Assembly (NCBI GenBank): GCA_002427505.1
Contig: DIRJ01000049.1
Coordinates: 1-14,744, forward strand
DNA length: 14,744 bases
Source of the DNA: Mageeibacillus sp. UBA5439
Lineage (GTDB): Bacteria; Bacillota; Clostridia; Saccharofermentanales; DTU023
Direction: 5' to 3'
A program made the position numbers and the translations under genes. Below, piece after piece: positions 1 through 7,282 of the stretch (position 1 is the stretch's first letter; each line of letters starts with the position of its first letter). The notes below the pieces were generated by a model, which saw nothing but the letters and a program-made list of their open reading frames with translations, made no database searches and had not been told where the DNA came from.

Positions 1-1
1 T

Positions 2-706
2 ATTATTGGCGGGGCCGACGGACCCACAGCCTTGTATTTGACGGGAAAGCTTGCGCCTGATCTGCTGGGAGCGATAGCTATTGCCGCGTACTCTTACATG
101 GCATTGGTGCCATTCATACAACCACCTATAATGAAACTTCTCACTACGAAAAAAGAACGTGAGACTAAGATGGAACAGCTGCGTGAAGTCAGTAAGAAGG
201 AAAAAGTCCTCTTTCCTATCGGAGTTACGATTCTCACAATCCTGCTCTTGCCCTCAGCTGCTTCATTGATCGGCATGTTGATGCTCGGCAACCTCTTGAA
301 AGAATCAGAACGCGTACCTCTGTTGGTTAATGCGATAGAAAATGGTCTGATGTATGCCGTGTCGCTTTTCCTGGGTGTTACAGTGGGAGCAACTGCTACT
401 GCTGAAAATTTCCTTAAACCCCAGACACTCCAGATACTCCTGCTAGGACTGATAGCTTTCTCAATCGGTACTGCCGGCGGTGTGCTCTTAGGCAAACTGA
501 TGTATGTTCTCACCAAGGGCAAAGTCAATCCGCTGATCGGTGCCGCAGGCGTCTCCGCAGTTCCGATGGCAGCGCGCGTTGTACAAAAAGAAGGACAGAA
601 ATACAATCCGTCCAACTTCCTGCTTATGCACGCCATGGGGCCCAACGTAGCAGGTGTAATCGGATCCGCAGTTGCTGCCGGATTACTTTTGAATTTCTTC
701 GGTTAA
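2..706 (+). CDS. Sodium-translocating decarboxylase beta subunit, C-terminal part
   Basis: The gene enters from the left edge; reading begins in frame at base 2, so the N-terminal part is missing. It is the integral membrane beta subunit of the biotin-dependent Na+-pumping decarboxylases (oxaloacetate, methylmalonyl-CoA, glutaconyl-CoA or malonate). This subunit decarboxylates carboxybiotin and exports Na+. The visible part opens with the family hallmark GGADGPT, whose Asp corresponds to Asp203 of Klebsiella OadB. Near the end, NPLIGAAGVSAVPMAARV keeps the spacing of OadB Asn373, Gly377, Ser382 and Arg389 exactly. Hydrophobic stretches consistent with several membrane helices lie between. The protein ends about 45 residues after that segment, as in the family. 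Family identity is very secure, but which carboxylated substrate the complex uses cannot be told from this subunit. A terminator follows directly, so it is probably the last gene of its operon. The biotin genes downstream fit its cofactor. Confidence 0.95.
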   Translation: MIGGADGPTALYLTGKLAPDLLGAIAIAAYSYMALVPFIQPPIMKLLTTKKERETKMEQLREVSKKEKVLFPIGVTILTILLLPSAASLIGMLMLGNLLKESERVPLLVNAIENGLMYAVSLFLGVTVGATATAENFLKPQTLQILLLGLIAFSIGTAGGVLLGKLMYVLTKGKVNPLIGAAGVSAVPMAARVVQKEGQKYNPSNFLLMHAMGPNVAGVIGSAVAAGLLLNFFG

Positions 707-725
707 ATCCGAATAGTATGCAATC

Positions 726-765
726 GGGAGGGATATCACACGATTTCCCTCCTCTTTTTATTTTA
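726..765 (+). terminator. Rho-independent terminator after the decarboxylase beta gene
   Basis: GGAGGGA (727-733) pairs with TCCCTCC (746-752), with a possible G-T pair below it. An inner ATC/GAT pair (735-737 with 742-744) closes a small ACAC loop. The run TCTTTTTATTTTATT follows at once. This is a typical intrinsic terminator 20 bases after the stop codon. It ends only about 12 bases before the ribosome binding site of the amidase gene. Confidence 0.88.
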
Positions 766-788
766 TTACGGAAGACAGGAGGATTATC

Positions 789-2264
789 ATGAGAGATTTT
801 GAATTAATGGAAACAACGATTGTCCGCGTGCATGAAGCTATGAAAGCGGGGGAGCTAACAGCAAAGGAACTTTGTTCCGCTTACCTCGATCGTATTGATG
901 CCTATGAGGATAAGGGTCCTGCTATCAACGCGATTATCATGACTAACCCTCAGGCATTGGAGGAGGCGGCTGAACTGGACCGTGTTTTCGAGACAACAGG
1001 CCAATTGGCAGGTCCGCTTCACGGCATTCCGGTTATGTTGAAAGACAATGTTGAGACATTTGATATGCCTACCACTGCCGGTTCCAAGTCTCTGGAAGGT
1101 TTTATTCCGGATGAAGATGCCTTTATAACGAAGAAGCTGCGCCAGGCTGGCGCAATTATTCTGGCCAAAACGAACCTGCACGAATTCGCGATCTGGGGAG
1201 AAACTATCAGCTCGATGCTGGGACAATCGGTCAATCCCTACGATCCCACCCGGACACCCGGAGGTTCTTCCGGCGGAAGCGGAGCTGCCATTGCCGCGAA
1301 TATCGGCATTATCGGTATCGGAACAGATACGATAAATTCCGTCAGGAGTCCGGCCTCAGCCTGCAGTGCTGTCGGTTTCAGACCGACAGTAGGTCTGGTG
1401 AGCCGCGCGGGTATCGTGCCTTACAGCCTGACTCAGGACACGGCAGGACCTATCTGCCGTACAGTCGAAGACTGTGTTCGTACTTTGGATGTTATCGCCG
1501 GATACGATCCGGATGACGAAGAAACAGCCTGGAGTATCGGCAGGCAGCCGGAGAGCTATCTGCCTTACTTGAAGGAAGAAGGTCTTAAAGGCAAACGACT
1601 GGGTGTGCTGAGAAGTTTCTTCGGCCAGGAAACTGTCAACCAGCCGGTAAACAAGGTTATGGAAGGGGCTTTAGCTGTTTTTCAAGCAGGCGGCGCTACT
1701 TTAGTTGAGCTTGACGACGAGATTGATTCCGACTGGATGATCCGGGAAGTCAGCGTCCATTTTGATGATTTAAAAACTCACTTAAACGCTTACCTGTCTG
1801 GACTCAGAGCAGATGCTCCGGTTCACTCGGTCGAAGAAATACTGGCAAGCGGCAAGTTTCATCCGGGAATAGAGGAGAATCTGAAAAAAGCTCTCAGGCT
1901 TGATGTGGGCACTGCTGAATATAATCAGAAGCTGATCCGTCAGGCAGCCATGCGGACCAGGATCATGAAGATCATGGCCGACCACGAGCTTGACGCACTG
2001 GTATATCCACATCAGCAACAGCTTGTCTGCAAGATCGGGGATGGTCAGCAGCAGCGCAACGGCGTTCTGTGCTCAGCTACAGGTTTTCCCTCAATCGCGG
2101 TGCCAGCAGGTTTCGCGCCATCAGAGCAGGCGCCTATTGGCGTGCCGGTCGGACTGGAGATTGCGGGAAGACCCTTTAGCGAAGGTATATTAATTGAGAT
2201 TGCATATTCATTTGAGCAATTGTCACAGTTCAGGAAAGATCCCCTGTCTGCTCCCGCACTATGA
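789..2264 (+). CDS. Amidase-signature family hydrolase
   Basis: A 491-residue enzyme of the amidase signature family, which hydrolyses amide bonds with a Ser-cisSer-Lys triad. The triad is visible as Lys85 (in MLKDNVE), Ser160 (in GGSSGGSGAA) and nucleophile Ser184 (in GTDTINSVRSPAS). The spacings of 75 and 24 residues are exactly those of mammalian fatty acid amide hydrolase (142, 217, 241). Length is normal for the family. The usual Gly-Gly before the nucleophile is Ile-Asn here, a variant I have seen in stand-alone amidases. No gatB or gatC lies nearby, so a tRNA amidotransferase role is unlikely. The start is ATG, six bases after AGGAGG (777-782). The gene has almost no upstream room for its own promoter after the preceding terminator. 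Its end overlaps the opposing LysR gene by 6 bases. The substrate is unknown; short-chain amides such as oxamate or malonamate are conceivable but only inferred from the neighbourhood. Confidence 0.9.
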   Translation: MRDFELMETTIVRVHEAMKAGELTAKELCSAYLDRIDAYEDKGPAINAIIMTNPQALEEAAELDRVFETTGQLAGPLHGIPVMLKDNVETFDMPTTAGSKSLEGFIPDEDAFITKKLRQAGAIILAKTNLHEFAIWGETISSMLGQSVNPYDPTRTPGGSSGGSGAAIAANIGIIGIGTDTINSVRSPASACSAVGFRPTVGLVSRAGIVPYSLTQDTAGPICRTVEDCVRTLDVIAGYDPDDEETAWSIGRQPESYLPYLKEEGLKGKRLGVLRSFFGQETVNQPVNKVMEGALAVFQAGGATLVELDDEIDSDWMIREVSVHFDDLKTHLNAYLSGLRADAPVHSVEEILASGKFHPGIEENLKKALRLDVGTAEYNQKLIRQAAMRTRIMKIMADHELDALVYPHQQQLVCKIGDGQQQRNGVLCSATGFPSIAVPAGFAPSEQAPIGVPVGLEIAGRPFSEGILIEIAYSFEQLSQFRKDPLSAPAL

Positions 2265-3146
2265 CTTGCTCTGTAGCTGGCAAAAGTATTCCTGCAGGAA
2301 TTCAGAGAATAATACTTCATAGCGGCTCAGATGCTGCTTGCCGGCTGAACTCAGAACAATGAACCTGCGGCACTTTGGCTCAGAGATTGATAGCAGATGA
2401 ACATTTTCATCGCTGTCATCTTTGGGCCAGGTTAATTCCGGGATAAAGGCAATGCCGTGTCCGGAGTTGACGTAGCGGGTGACAGCTGAAGAACTGTCAG
2501 TCTCAAAAATGACCTTGGGTTCAAAGCCTGCCTGCTGGCAGAAATAGTCGGTGATCTGCCTTAAACCGCTGGTTTTGAACAAGCTGACAAAGCCCATGTC
2601 GCGAAGCTCACTCAGCCCGATTTCTTTCCTGTTGCCGAACTGACCCGCACGCGGAACCGCCAGCCGGATTTCTTCATCAGCCAGAACGACAGTGTTTTTT
2701 CCCCTTGGTTTTTCGCGTGAAGAGTGAAGCTTTAATGGATAATTTCCGGCTTCCGCACTGCCTGATGGTTCGCGGTGGAGAGCCTTAAAGCTGGCGTCTT
2801 CGTAACGCGAGTTGAAGGCGGTGCAGATATGAGGGAAGAGATAAGAACCAGCTTCAACAACAATGGATACAGTAGTATCGTGCTCCTGCTTTTTGGTCTG
2901 CATCTCAGAATTCAGCTTGGTATTTAGCTGCAGAATCTGTTTGGCATAGTCGTAGAGCAGCCGGCCATGGTTATTGACTACCATCCCTCTGCCGGCTGTG
3001 TCAAAGAGGGGAAGCCCGAACTCCTTTTCCAAAGAGCGGATAACGCGGGAAGCCGCGGGCTGAGGAATGCCGAGATGTTTGCTGGCACGGGTAACGCTGC
3101 CGAACTCGACTATCTGACAAAATATATTGAGCTGATTAAATGTCAT
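2259..3146 (-). CDS. LysR-family transcriptional regulator
   Basis: A 295-residue LysR-type regulator of normal family length. Residues 1-62 form the winged helix-turn-helix, with the recognition region IPQPAASRVIRSLEKEFGLPLF and the usual linker helix after it. Residues from about 92 onward are the periplasmic-binding-protein-like effector domain, including LADEEIRLAVP and a late HGIAFIPEL segment typical of the family. The stretch around residues 133-142, where members usually carry a D-L-x-I motif, is not recognisable; a frame-shifted reading of the same DNA looks more typical there (see findings). The start is ATG with a modest GGGG-containing ribosome site. The gene runs divergently from birA and converges on the amidase gene, overlapping it by 6 bases. 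Its target could be the amidase, birA-bioY or itself. The effector is unknown. Confidence 0.9.
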   Translation of the reverse strand: MTFNQLNIFCQIVEFGSVTRASKHLGIPQPAASRVIRSLEKEFGLPLFDTAGRGMVVNNHGRLLYDYAKQILQLNTKLNSEMQTKKQEHDTTVSIVVEAGSYLFPHICTAFNSRYEDASFKALHREPSGSAEAGNYPLKLHSSREKPRGKNTVVLADEEIRLAVPRAGQFGNRKEIGLSELRDMGFVSLFKTSGLRQITDYFCQQAGFEPKVIFETDSSSAVTRYVNSGHGIAFIPELTWPKDDSDENVHLLSISEPKCRRFIVLSSAGKQHLSRYEVLFSEFLQEYFCQLQSKS

Positions 3147-3211
3147 AACTGCCCCTTTATCTATTAGCTTCAGGATACAACAAAAATATTGTCAAGGCCA
3201 AGCAATGCGAT

Positions 3212-3244
3212 ATTGTCTACCTAACTGACAATGAGGTTGACAAT
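3212..3244. promoter_or_regulatory. Putative BirA operator
   Basis: ATTGTCTACC (3212-3221) and GGTTGACAAT (3235-3244) are inverted repeats matching at 9 of 10 positions, separated by 13 bases. The core TTGTNNACC...GGTTNACAA matches the BirA box known from bacteria with a repressor-type BirA. The spacer is slightly shorter than the 14-16 bases I recall for well-known sites. The right arm contains the -35 hexamer of the birA promoter, so binding would block RNA polymerase. This points to autoregulation of birA-bioY by biotin status. Confidence 0.72.
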
Positions 3245-3265
3245 AGGCAGTTAAACTTCCATAAT
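3237..3265 (+). promoter_or_regulatory. Sigma-70-type promoter for birA-bioY
   Basis: A consensus -35 TTGACA (3237-3242) is followed after exactly 17 bases by CATAAT (3260-3265), one mismatch from the consensus -10. The expected transcription start is near 3272, only about two bases before the birA ATG at 3274. No Shine-Dalgarno sequence is visible before that ATG. The transcript would therefore be leaderless or nearly so. Confidence 0.75.
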
Positions 3266-3273
3266 CTGAAAGT

Positions 3274-4236
3274 ATGAATAAGCAATACAGCACAGCAGCC
3301 AAAGTTTTGAAAATGCTGCGGGAGACCGACGGCAGTCTTTCCGGTGAAGCAATATCCACAGAGCTCGATCTCAGCCGCTCTGCGGTATGGAAAGCGGTGG
3401 ACACCCTGAGAAAAGAAGGCTATGTAATTTCCGGTGTAAAAAACCGCGGCTACGAGTTAAGAGCGGAGACACAGAAACTGTCACAGCCTGGCATCGAGAG
3501 CATGCTATCCTCTGACTGGGCAAGCACGGAGGTGCTCGTTTATGAGGAGTTGGATTCAACTAACACTCGGGCTAAACAAAAGCTTGGCGATGCTAAGAGC
3601 TATCTGATCTGTGCAGTCAGCCAGACCGCCGGCCGCGGGCGGCATGGCCGCAGCTTCTATTCGCCTGCCGGCAGCGGCCTTTACTTTTCACTTGCCTTTC
3701 CCTGGCAGCAGGAAGACAGCCCGGTCACGCTGACTACCATGGCAGCAGTTGCCGTTGCGAGAGTGCTGGAGAAGACCTTCGGGATAGAAGTCGGCATTAA
3801 ATGGGTGAATGACTTATTCTACAGAGACAAGAAAATCTGCGGTATTTTGACAGAGGCTGTCACAAACCTGGAATCGGGACAGACACTCTCCCTGATTGTA
3901 GGTATCGGCATTAATCTCCTGCCGCCCAAGGCCGGTTTCCCTGAGGAAATCAAAGAAAAAGCCGCTGCTGTCACAGAGGAGAAAGATAGTATTAACTCCA
4001 GCAGACTGGTCGCTGAGATCAGTAATGAGCTTGCAGGGATGATCAGACTCCTGCCTTCCCGCGCCTACCTTAATGAATATCGAGACCGCTGTTTCATTCT
4101 CGGACGTGCAGTTATGCTGGATTCAGGCAAAACAATAGTTCCTGAGGATATTTCAGAAGATGGTGCCCTGATCTATCGTGAAAACGGAGAACTGATCGCA
4201 CTTTCATCCGGAGAAGTGCGCATTAAGGAGTATTAG
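3274..4236 (+). CDS. birA: Bifunctional biotin-protein ligase / biotin operon repressor
   Basis: A 320-residue BirA that activates biotin to biotinyl-AMP and attaches it to a lysine of biotin-dependent enzymes. Residues 5-62 are a winged helix-turn-helix (LDLSRSAVWKAVDTLRKEGY), so this is the repressor-containing group II type. The catalytic domain shows GRGRHGR (120-126), the biotinyl-AMP-binding loop; KWVND (176-180), the counterpart of the common KWPND; KKICGIL (186-192); and GIGIN (210-214). The C-terminal SH3-like domain ends with GEVRI. Length equals that of E. coli BirA (321). The start at 3274 is required to keep the first helix of the DNA-binding domain, although it lacks a ribosome binding site. 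The BirA-like inverted repeat just upstream suggests autoregulation. bioY follows after one base. The likely protein target nearby is the biotin carrier of the decarboxylase whose beta subunit lies at the left edge. Confidence 0.96.
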   Translation: MNKQYSTAAKVLKMLRETDGSLSGEAISTELDLSRSAVWKAVDTLRKEGYVISGVKNRGYELRAETQKLSQPGIESMLSSDWASTEVLVYEELDSTNTRAKQKLGDAKSYLICAVSQTAGRGRHGRSFYSPAGSGLYFSLAFPWQQEDSPVTLTTMAAVAVARVLEKTFGIEVGIKWVNDLFYRDKKICGILTEAVTNLESGQTLSLIVGIGINLLPPKAGFPEEIKEKAAAVTEEKDSINSSRLVAEISNELAGMIRLLPSRAYLNEYRDRCFILGRAVMLDSGKTIVPEDISEDGALIYRENGELIALSSGEVRIKEY

Positions 4237-4237
4237 C

Positions 4238-4762
4238 TTGAAAGCTAAGGGGAGAACCCATTCCCTGATTGTATCAGCTTTGCTGGGCGGACTGATGTTT
4301 GCCGGTGGTCTGATCCGCATTCCTCTGGGGCCTGTTCCTTTTACTTTACAGACCATGTTTGTCTGGCTGAGCGGATTGCTGCTGACGCCTGCCGCTGCTA
4401 CATACGCGACACTGCTGCATCTCATGCTGAAACTTATTTTTACCGGCGCATCCGCTGTCCTGTCGCCTTCTTTCGGCTTTGTCCTTGCTTTCATTCCGGC
4501 AGCAGCCTTGCTTGCCCGGCTGACACAAAGCAGGGGGAGCACTGCTGTACAGAAAATACTCAATCTGCTCCTGGTTTCATTATTGACCTATCTGATAGGT
4601 CTGCCTTACATGGCTCTTATGCTGCGCTTTGTTTCGGGTCAGGCTCTGACCTTTCCAAGCATAGTCTTTTCCGGGATGCTGGTTTTTCTTCCGGGAGATG
4701 CCTTGAAGATTGTACTGGCCTTAATACTGGAAGGCAGACTGCAAGCCGCTATGGCCAGCTAG
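4238..4762 (+). CDS. bioY: BioY family biotin transporter, substrate-binding S component
   Basis: A 174-residue, very hydrophobic protein with about five to six membrane segments. It is the S component of an energy-coupling-factor transporter that takes up biotin. Family marks are IPLGPVPFTLQT (28-39) near the first helices, SPSFGFVLAF (76-85), a variant of the central GPTGGYLIGF segment, and LPGDALKIVLA (151-161) near the C-terminus. The start is TTG at 4238, seven bases after AAGGAG (4225-4230), which lies inside the end of birA. Only one base separates the two genes, so they are co-transcribed and probably translationally coupled. No EcfAT genes are present here, so it would use a shared module encoded elsewhere or act alone, as reported for some BioY proteins. 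The loop between the third and fourth helices looks shorter than in many BioY proteins. Confidence 0.92.
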   Translation: MKAKGRTHSLIVSALLGGLMFAGGLIRIPLGPVPFTLQTMFVWLSGLLLTPAAATYATLLHLMLKLIFTGASAVLSPSFGFVLAFIPAAALLARLTQSRGSTAVQKILNLLLVSLLTYLIGLPYMALMLRFVSGQALTFPSIVFSGMLVFLPGDALKIVLALILEGRLQAAMAS

Positions 4763-4784
4763 AATTTCAAACTAAGGAAAATGA

Positions 4785-4821
4785 AAACCGCGGCTGATCG
4801 CTCAGCCGCGGTTTATTTTCA
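4785..4821. terminator. Probable bidirectional terminator between bioY and the molybdenum hydroxylase operon
   Basis: A perfect 13-bp stem, AAACCGCGGCTGA (4785-4797) with TCAGCCGCGGTTT (4802-4814), encloses a TCGC loop. On the plus strand it ends in GGTTTATTTTC. On the minus strand it ends in GGTTTTCATTTTCC. Lying between converging genes, it should stop transcripts from both sides. Confidence 0.88.
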
Positions 4822-4827
4822 GGATAA

Positions 4828-4860
4828 TCCGGCTTGCAGCCTGTAGAGGGCAAGTCCGGA
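4828..4860. repeat. Second hairpin beside the terminator
   Basis: TCCGGCTTGC (4828-4837) pairs with GCAAG (4850-4854) and CCGGA (4856-4860), leaving one bulged T and a 12-base loop. It lies seven bases past the stop of the molybdopterin subunit gene on the minus strand. No T-run follows, so it is not a second terminator by itself. It may protect the 3' end of that messenger. Confidence 0.5.
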
Positions 4861-4867
4861 AAAGCAA

Positions 4868-7282
4868 CTAATAGATGTCCTTCTCTCCACTTGCAATACC
4901 GAGAGCAACTTTTTCCGGAGTAAGAGGCAGGCGATAAAAGTTGATTCCTGTAGCATCATAAACAGCATTGCCGATAGCAGAGGGGATGGAAATCATGGTG
5001 TGTTCTGCTATACCTCTGGCACCATAAGGGCCGTTCAGCTGCGGATTCTCAATGTAGATCGGCACGACTTCAAGCGGCATATCCTTCATTGTCGGGATTT
5101 TGTTATCTGTAAAGGACGGGTTCAGGAGTACATTGTTCTCGTCGAACTTATAACCTTCCAGAATGGCAGAACCGATACCCTGGACCACACCGCCCATAAC
5201 CTGACTGTAAACCATTCTCTCGTTGAGGACCTGGCCACAGTCAAAGGCTGAGGCTACCTTCAGAACAGTGATCTCTCCTGAGTGTATGTCAAGCTCGATA
5301 TCAACAGCATGACAACCAAAAGTCCAGGCCAGTGCCGGAGTGCCCTGACCGCTTTCCGGATCCAGGTTTGTCAGTCTCTCAGCAGTAAAGTAACCGTGAG
5401 AAATCAAGGGACCACCTATCCCGTTGCCGTTAGGATAAGCATAGCCGTAAGCCATGTCTTTATAAGCTACTCTTGCCGTGGGATCATGTTTATAGAAGAT
5501 ATAACCATCGCCGTGATCTAAAGATTCTTTGGAAACACGTAAGATCTGGCTGGCGATATCCTTCATCTGATCAACCATATTACGGGCTGCTTTGATGGTG
5601 GCATTACCGCCCATAAAGGCATACTTGGAGGCAACTGTATTCCAGTCATAAGGGTTGGTTTCGGTATTTACACCTCTGACTACTTCGATCATATCCATGG
5701 GCAGATCCAGCTCTTGTGCAGTAATCTGTGACACTGCTGTCATGAGACCCTGTCCGTAGTCAATACCGCCGACCATAACTTTGACATGTCCGTCACCCTG
5801 CAGTTGCATGATAATGGAAGATGCAGCGTTAGGTGGCATGGCGGGAGCCTTTTGTACCATGGCGAAGCCCGTTCCGCGAACCTTGCCGGTTTTCCACTCA
5901 GCTTCGCGTTCGGCTTCAGTTTTGCGGCCTTTCCAGCCAATTTCCTTAACAGCTGCCTGGAGGCAGTCAATCGGGCTGCCCGTGCTAGCTGTCATCAGTT
6001 CACCTGTCATTGTGAGATCACCGGGCCTGAGTAAGTTTTTCATACGGAACTCGTAGGGATCAATACCGAGTTTTTGAGACAAGATATCTACCTGACGTTC
6101 TACTGTCCACAAGGTTTCAAGGTGACCAAAGCCGCGATAAGCTGTGCTAAATACTTTGTTGGTGTAAATCGTGTTAGAGATAATAGCTGCATTTTCAATG
6201 TCATAGGGACCAAGTCCGCCATAAACTGCAGTCTTGCCGACGTTGACTCCGTAGTCAGCGTAAGCGCCACTATCCCAGTCGTAAACAATGTCAGTGGCGA
6301 CTATGGTGCCGTCATCCTTAACGCCGGACTTGACCTTGCCTCTCATGGCAGCACGTGTTGCCATGTAGTTAAATTCCTGTTCACGGGTTAACTTGAGTTT
6401 GACCGGAGCTCCGCCGGCTGCGCGGGACAGGAGGCAGAGCAGGGGTTCCAGATGGATACCGGCTTTACCGCCGAAGGCGCCGCCAACATAGGGAACCTGG
6501 ATTTCAATATCTGATTCTTTAATATTAAGGGTTGCAGCCAGCATCTGCCTCAGGGCAAAAGGAGACTGAGCAGAGGATATTATTTTGATGCGTCCGGTGA
6601 AAGGATCATATTGCGCGATAGCGACATGTGTCTCGATCGGCACGTGAGCTACTGCCGGCAGCGAGAATTCATTCTCAAGGATATGATCCGCCTCGGCAAA
6701 ACCCTTATCCAAATCGCCTCTCTTGCTTCGGTTCAGACTGGCTATATTGCTATTGGGCTGGGGGAAGAAAACACCTTCAACGTGATTGATCTCGGCAATA
6801 TTCTCGTGTACAAGAATATCTGCTGCCAGCGCCTTATCCAGACCTACCACAGGTTCCAGAACTTCATATTCAACTTCAATCAGAGCGATTGCCTGCTCAG
6901 CGAGCACTTCACTCGTGGCAGCGACTGCTGCTACGGCCTCTCCCTGATAGCGGGTTTCGCCTTTAGCCAGCACCCATTTGTCCTGCATGTAGAGACCCAC
7001 GAGTAAATCTAAGTCATCACCGGTCAAAACAGCTTTGACCCCTGGAAGTGCTTTAGCTTTGCTGGTATCAATACTTATAATCCTGGCACGCGCATGTGGT
7101 GAATGCAGGACTTTAGCATAAAGCATGCCAGGTACTTCCATGTCAAAAGTATAGCGGGCACGGCCGGTAACTTTCTCCATGGCTTCCTTGCGTTCATATG
7201 GTTTACCTATGTGCTTATATTTGGATTCATAGTCTTTGCATGACTGATAAGTGCAGTTATATAATTCTTCTTTATATGTCAT
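4868..7282 (-). CDS. Xanthine dehydrogenase family molybdopterin-binding subunit
   Basis: An 804-residue catalytic subunit of a molybdenum hydroxylase, which inserts oxygen from water into an N-heterocycle or aldehyde. The N-terminal part (24-150) holds KVTGRARYTFD and the linker-type domain. Cofactor-binding segments are GGAFGGKA (267-274), AYRGFG (381-386), DYGQG (508-512) and the C-terminal GARGIAE (754-760), whose Glu760 is the conserved catalytic base. Length is normal. At residue 274, right after FGGK, there is Ala where bovine xanthine oxidase has Glu802, which positions purine; the Arg880 counterpart is kept at Arg383. Xanthine as substrate is therefore uncertain; another purine, a pyrimidine or nicotinate-like ring is possible. 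The ATG overlaps the stop of the 2Fe-2S gene by four bases, indicating translational coupling. A 20-residue tail precedes the conserved start region. Confidence 0.93.
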   Translation of the reverse strand: MTYKEELYNCTYQSCKDYESKYKHIGKPYERKEAMEKVTGRARYTFDMEVPGMLYAKVLHSPHARARIISIDTSKAKALPGVKAVLTGDDLDLLVGLYMQDKWVLAKGETRYQGEAVAAVAATSEVLAEQAIALIEVEYEVLEPVVGLDKALAADILVHENIAEINHVEGVFFPQPNSNIASLNRSKRGDLDKGFAEADHILENEFSLPAVAHVPIETHVAIAQYDPFTGRIKIISSAQSPFALRQMLAATLNIKESDIEIQVPYVGGAFGGKAGIHLEPLLCLLSRAAGGAPVKLKLTREQEFNYMATRAAMRGKVKSGVKDDGTIVATDIVYDWDSGAYADYGVNVGKTAVYGGLGPYDIENAAIISNTIYTNKVFSTAYRGFGHLETLWTVERQVDILSQKLGIDPYEFRMKNLLRPGDLTMTGELMTASTGSPIDCLQAAVKEIGWKGRKTEAEREAEWKTGKVRGTGFAMVQKAPAMPPNAASSIIMQLQGDGHVKVMVGGIDYGQGLMTAVSQITAQELDLPMDMIEVVRGVNTETNPYDWNTVASKYAFMGGNATIKAARNMVDQMKDIASQILRVSKESLDHGDGYIFYKHDPTARVAYKDMAYGYAYPNGNGIGGPLISHGYFTAERLTNLDPESGQGTPALAWTFGCHAVDIELDIHSGEITVLKVASAFDCGQVLNERMVYSQVMGGVVQGIGSAILEGYKFDENNVLLNPSFTDNKIPTMKDMPLEVVPIYIENPQLNGPYGARGIAEHTMISIPSAIGNAVYDATGINFYRLPLTPEKVALGIASGEKDIY

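Noticed and set aside
94..645. Open frame of 183 codons on the minus strand opposite the decarboxylase gene
   Set aside because: It is wholly antisense to a strongly conserved gene and its translation has no recognisable domain.
789..2264. Amidase as GatA of the Glu-tRNA(Gln) amidotransferase
   Set aside because: There is no gatB or gatC nearby, and the DTINS signature differs from the usual GatA form.
2045..2320. Minus-strand frame of 91 codons spanning the end of the amidase and lysR genes
   Set aside because: It overlaps conserved coding sequence of both genes, has no ribosome site and no family character.
3188..3244. Four short ATTGTC/GACAAT copies as a CRISPR-like or satellite array
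   Set aside because: The copies are six bases long, in both orientations and unevenly spaced; operator half-sites explain them better.
5781..7006. Several plus-strand frames of 80-130 codons inside the molybdopterin subunit gene
   Set aside because: They are shadows of a conserved gene on the other strand; none has a convincing start region.
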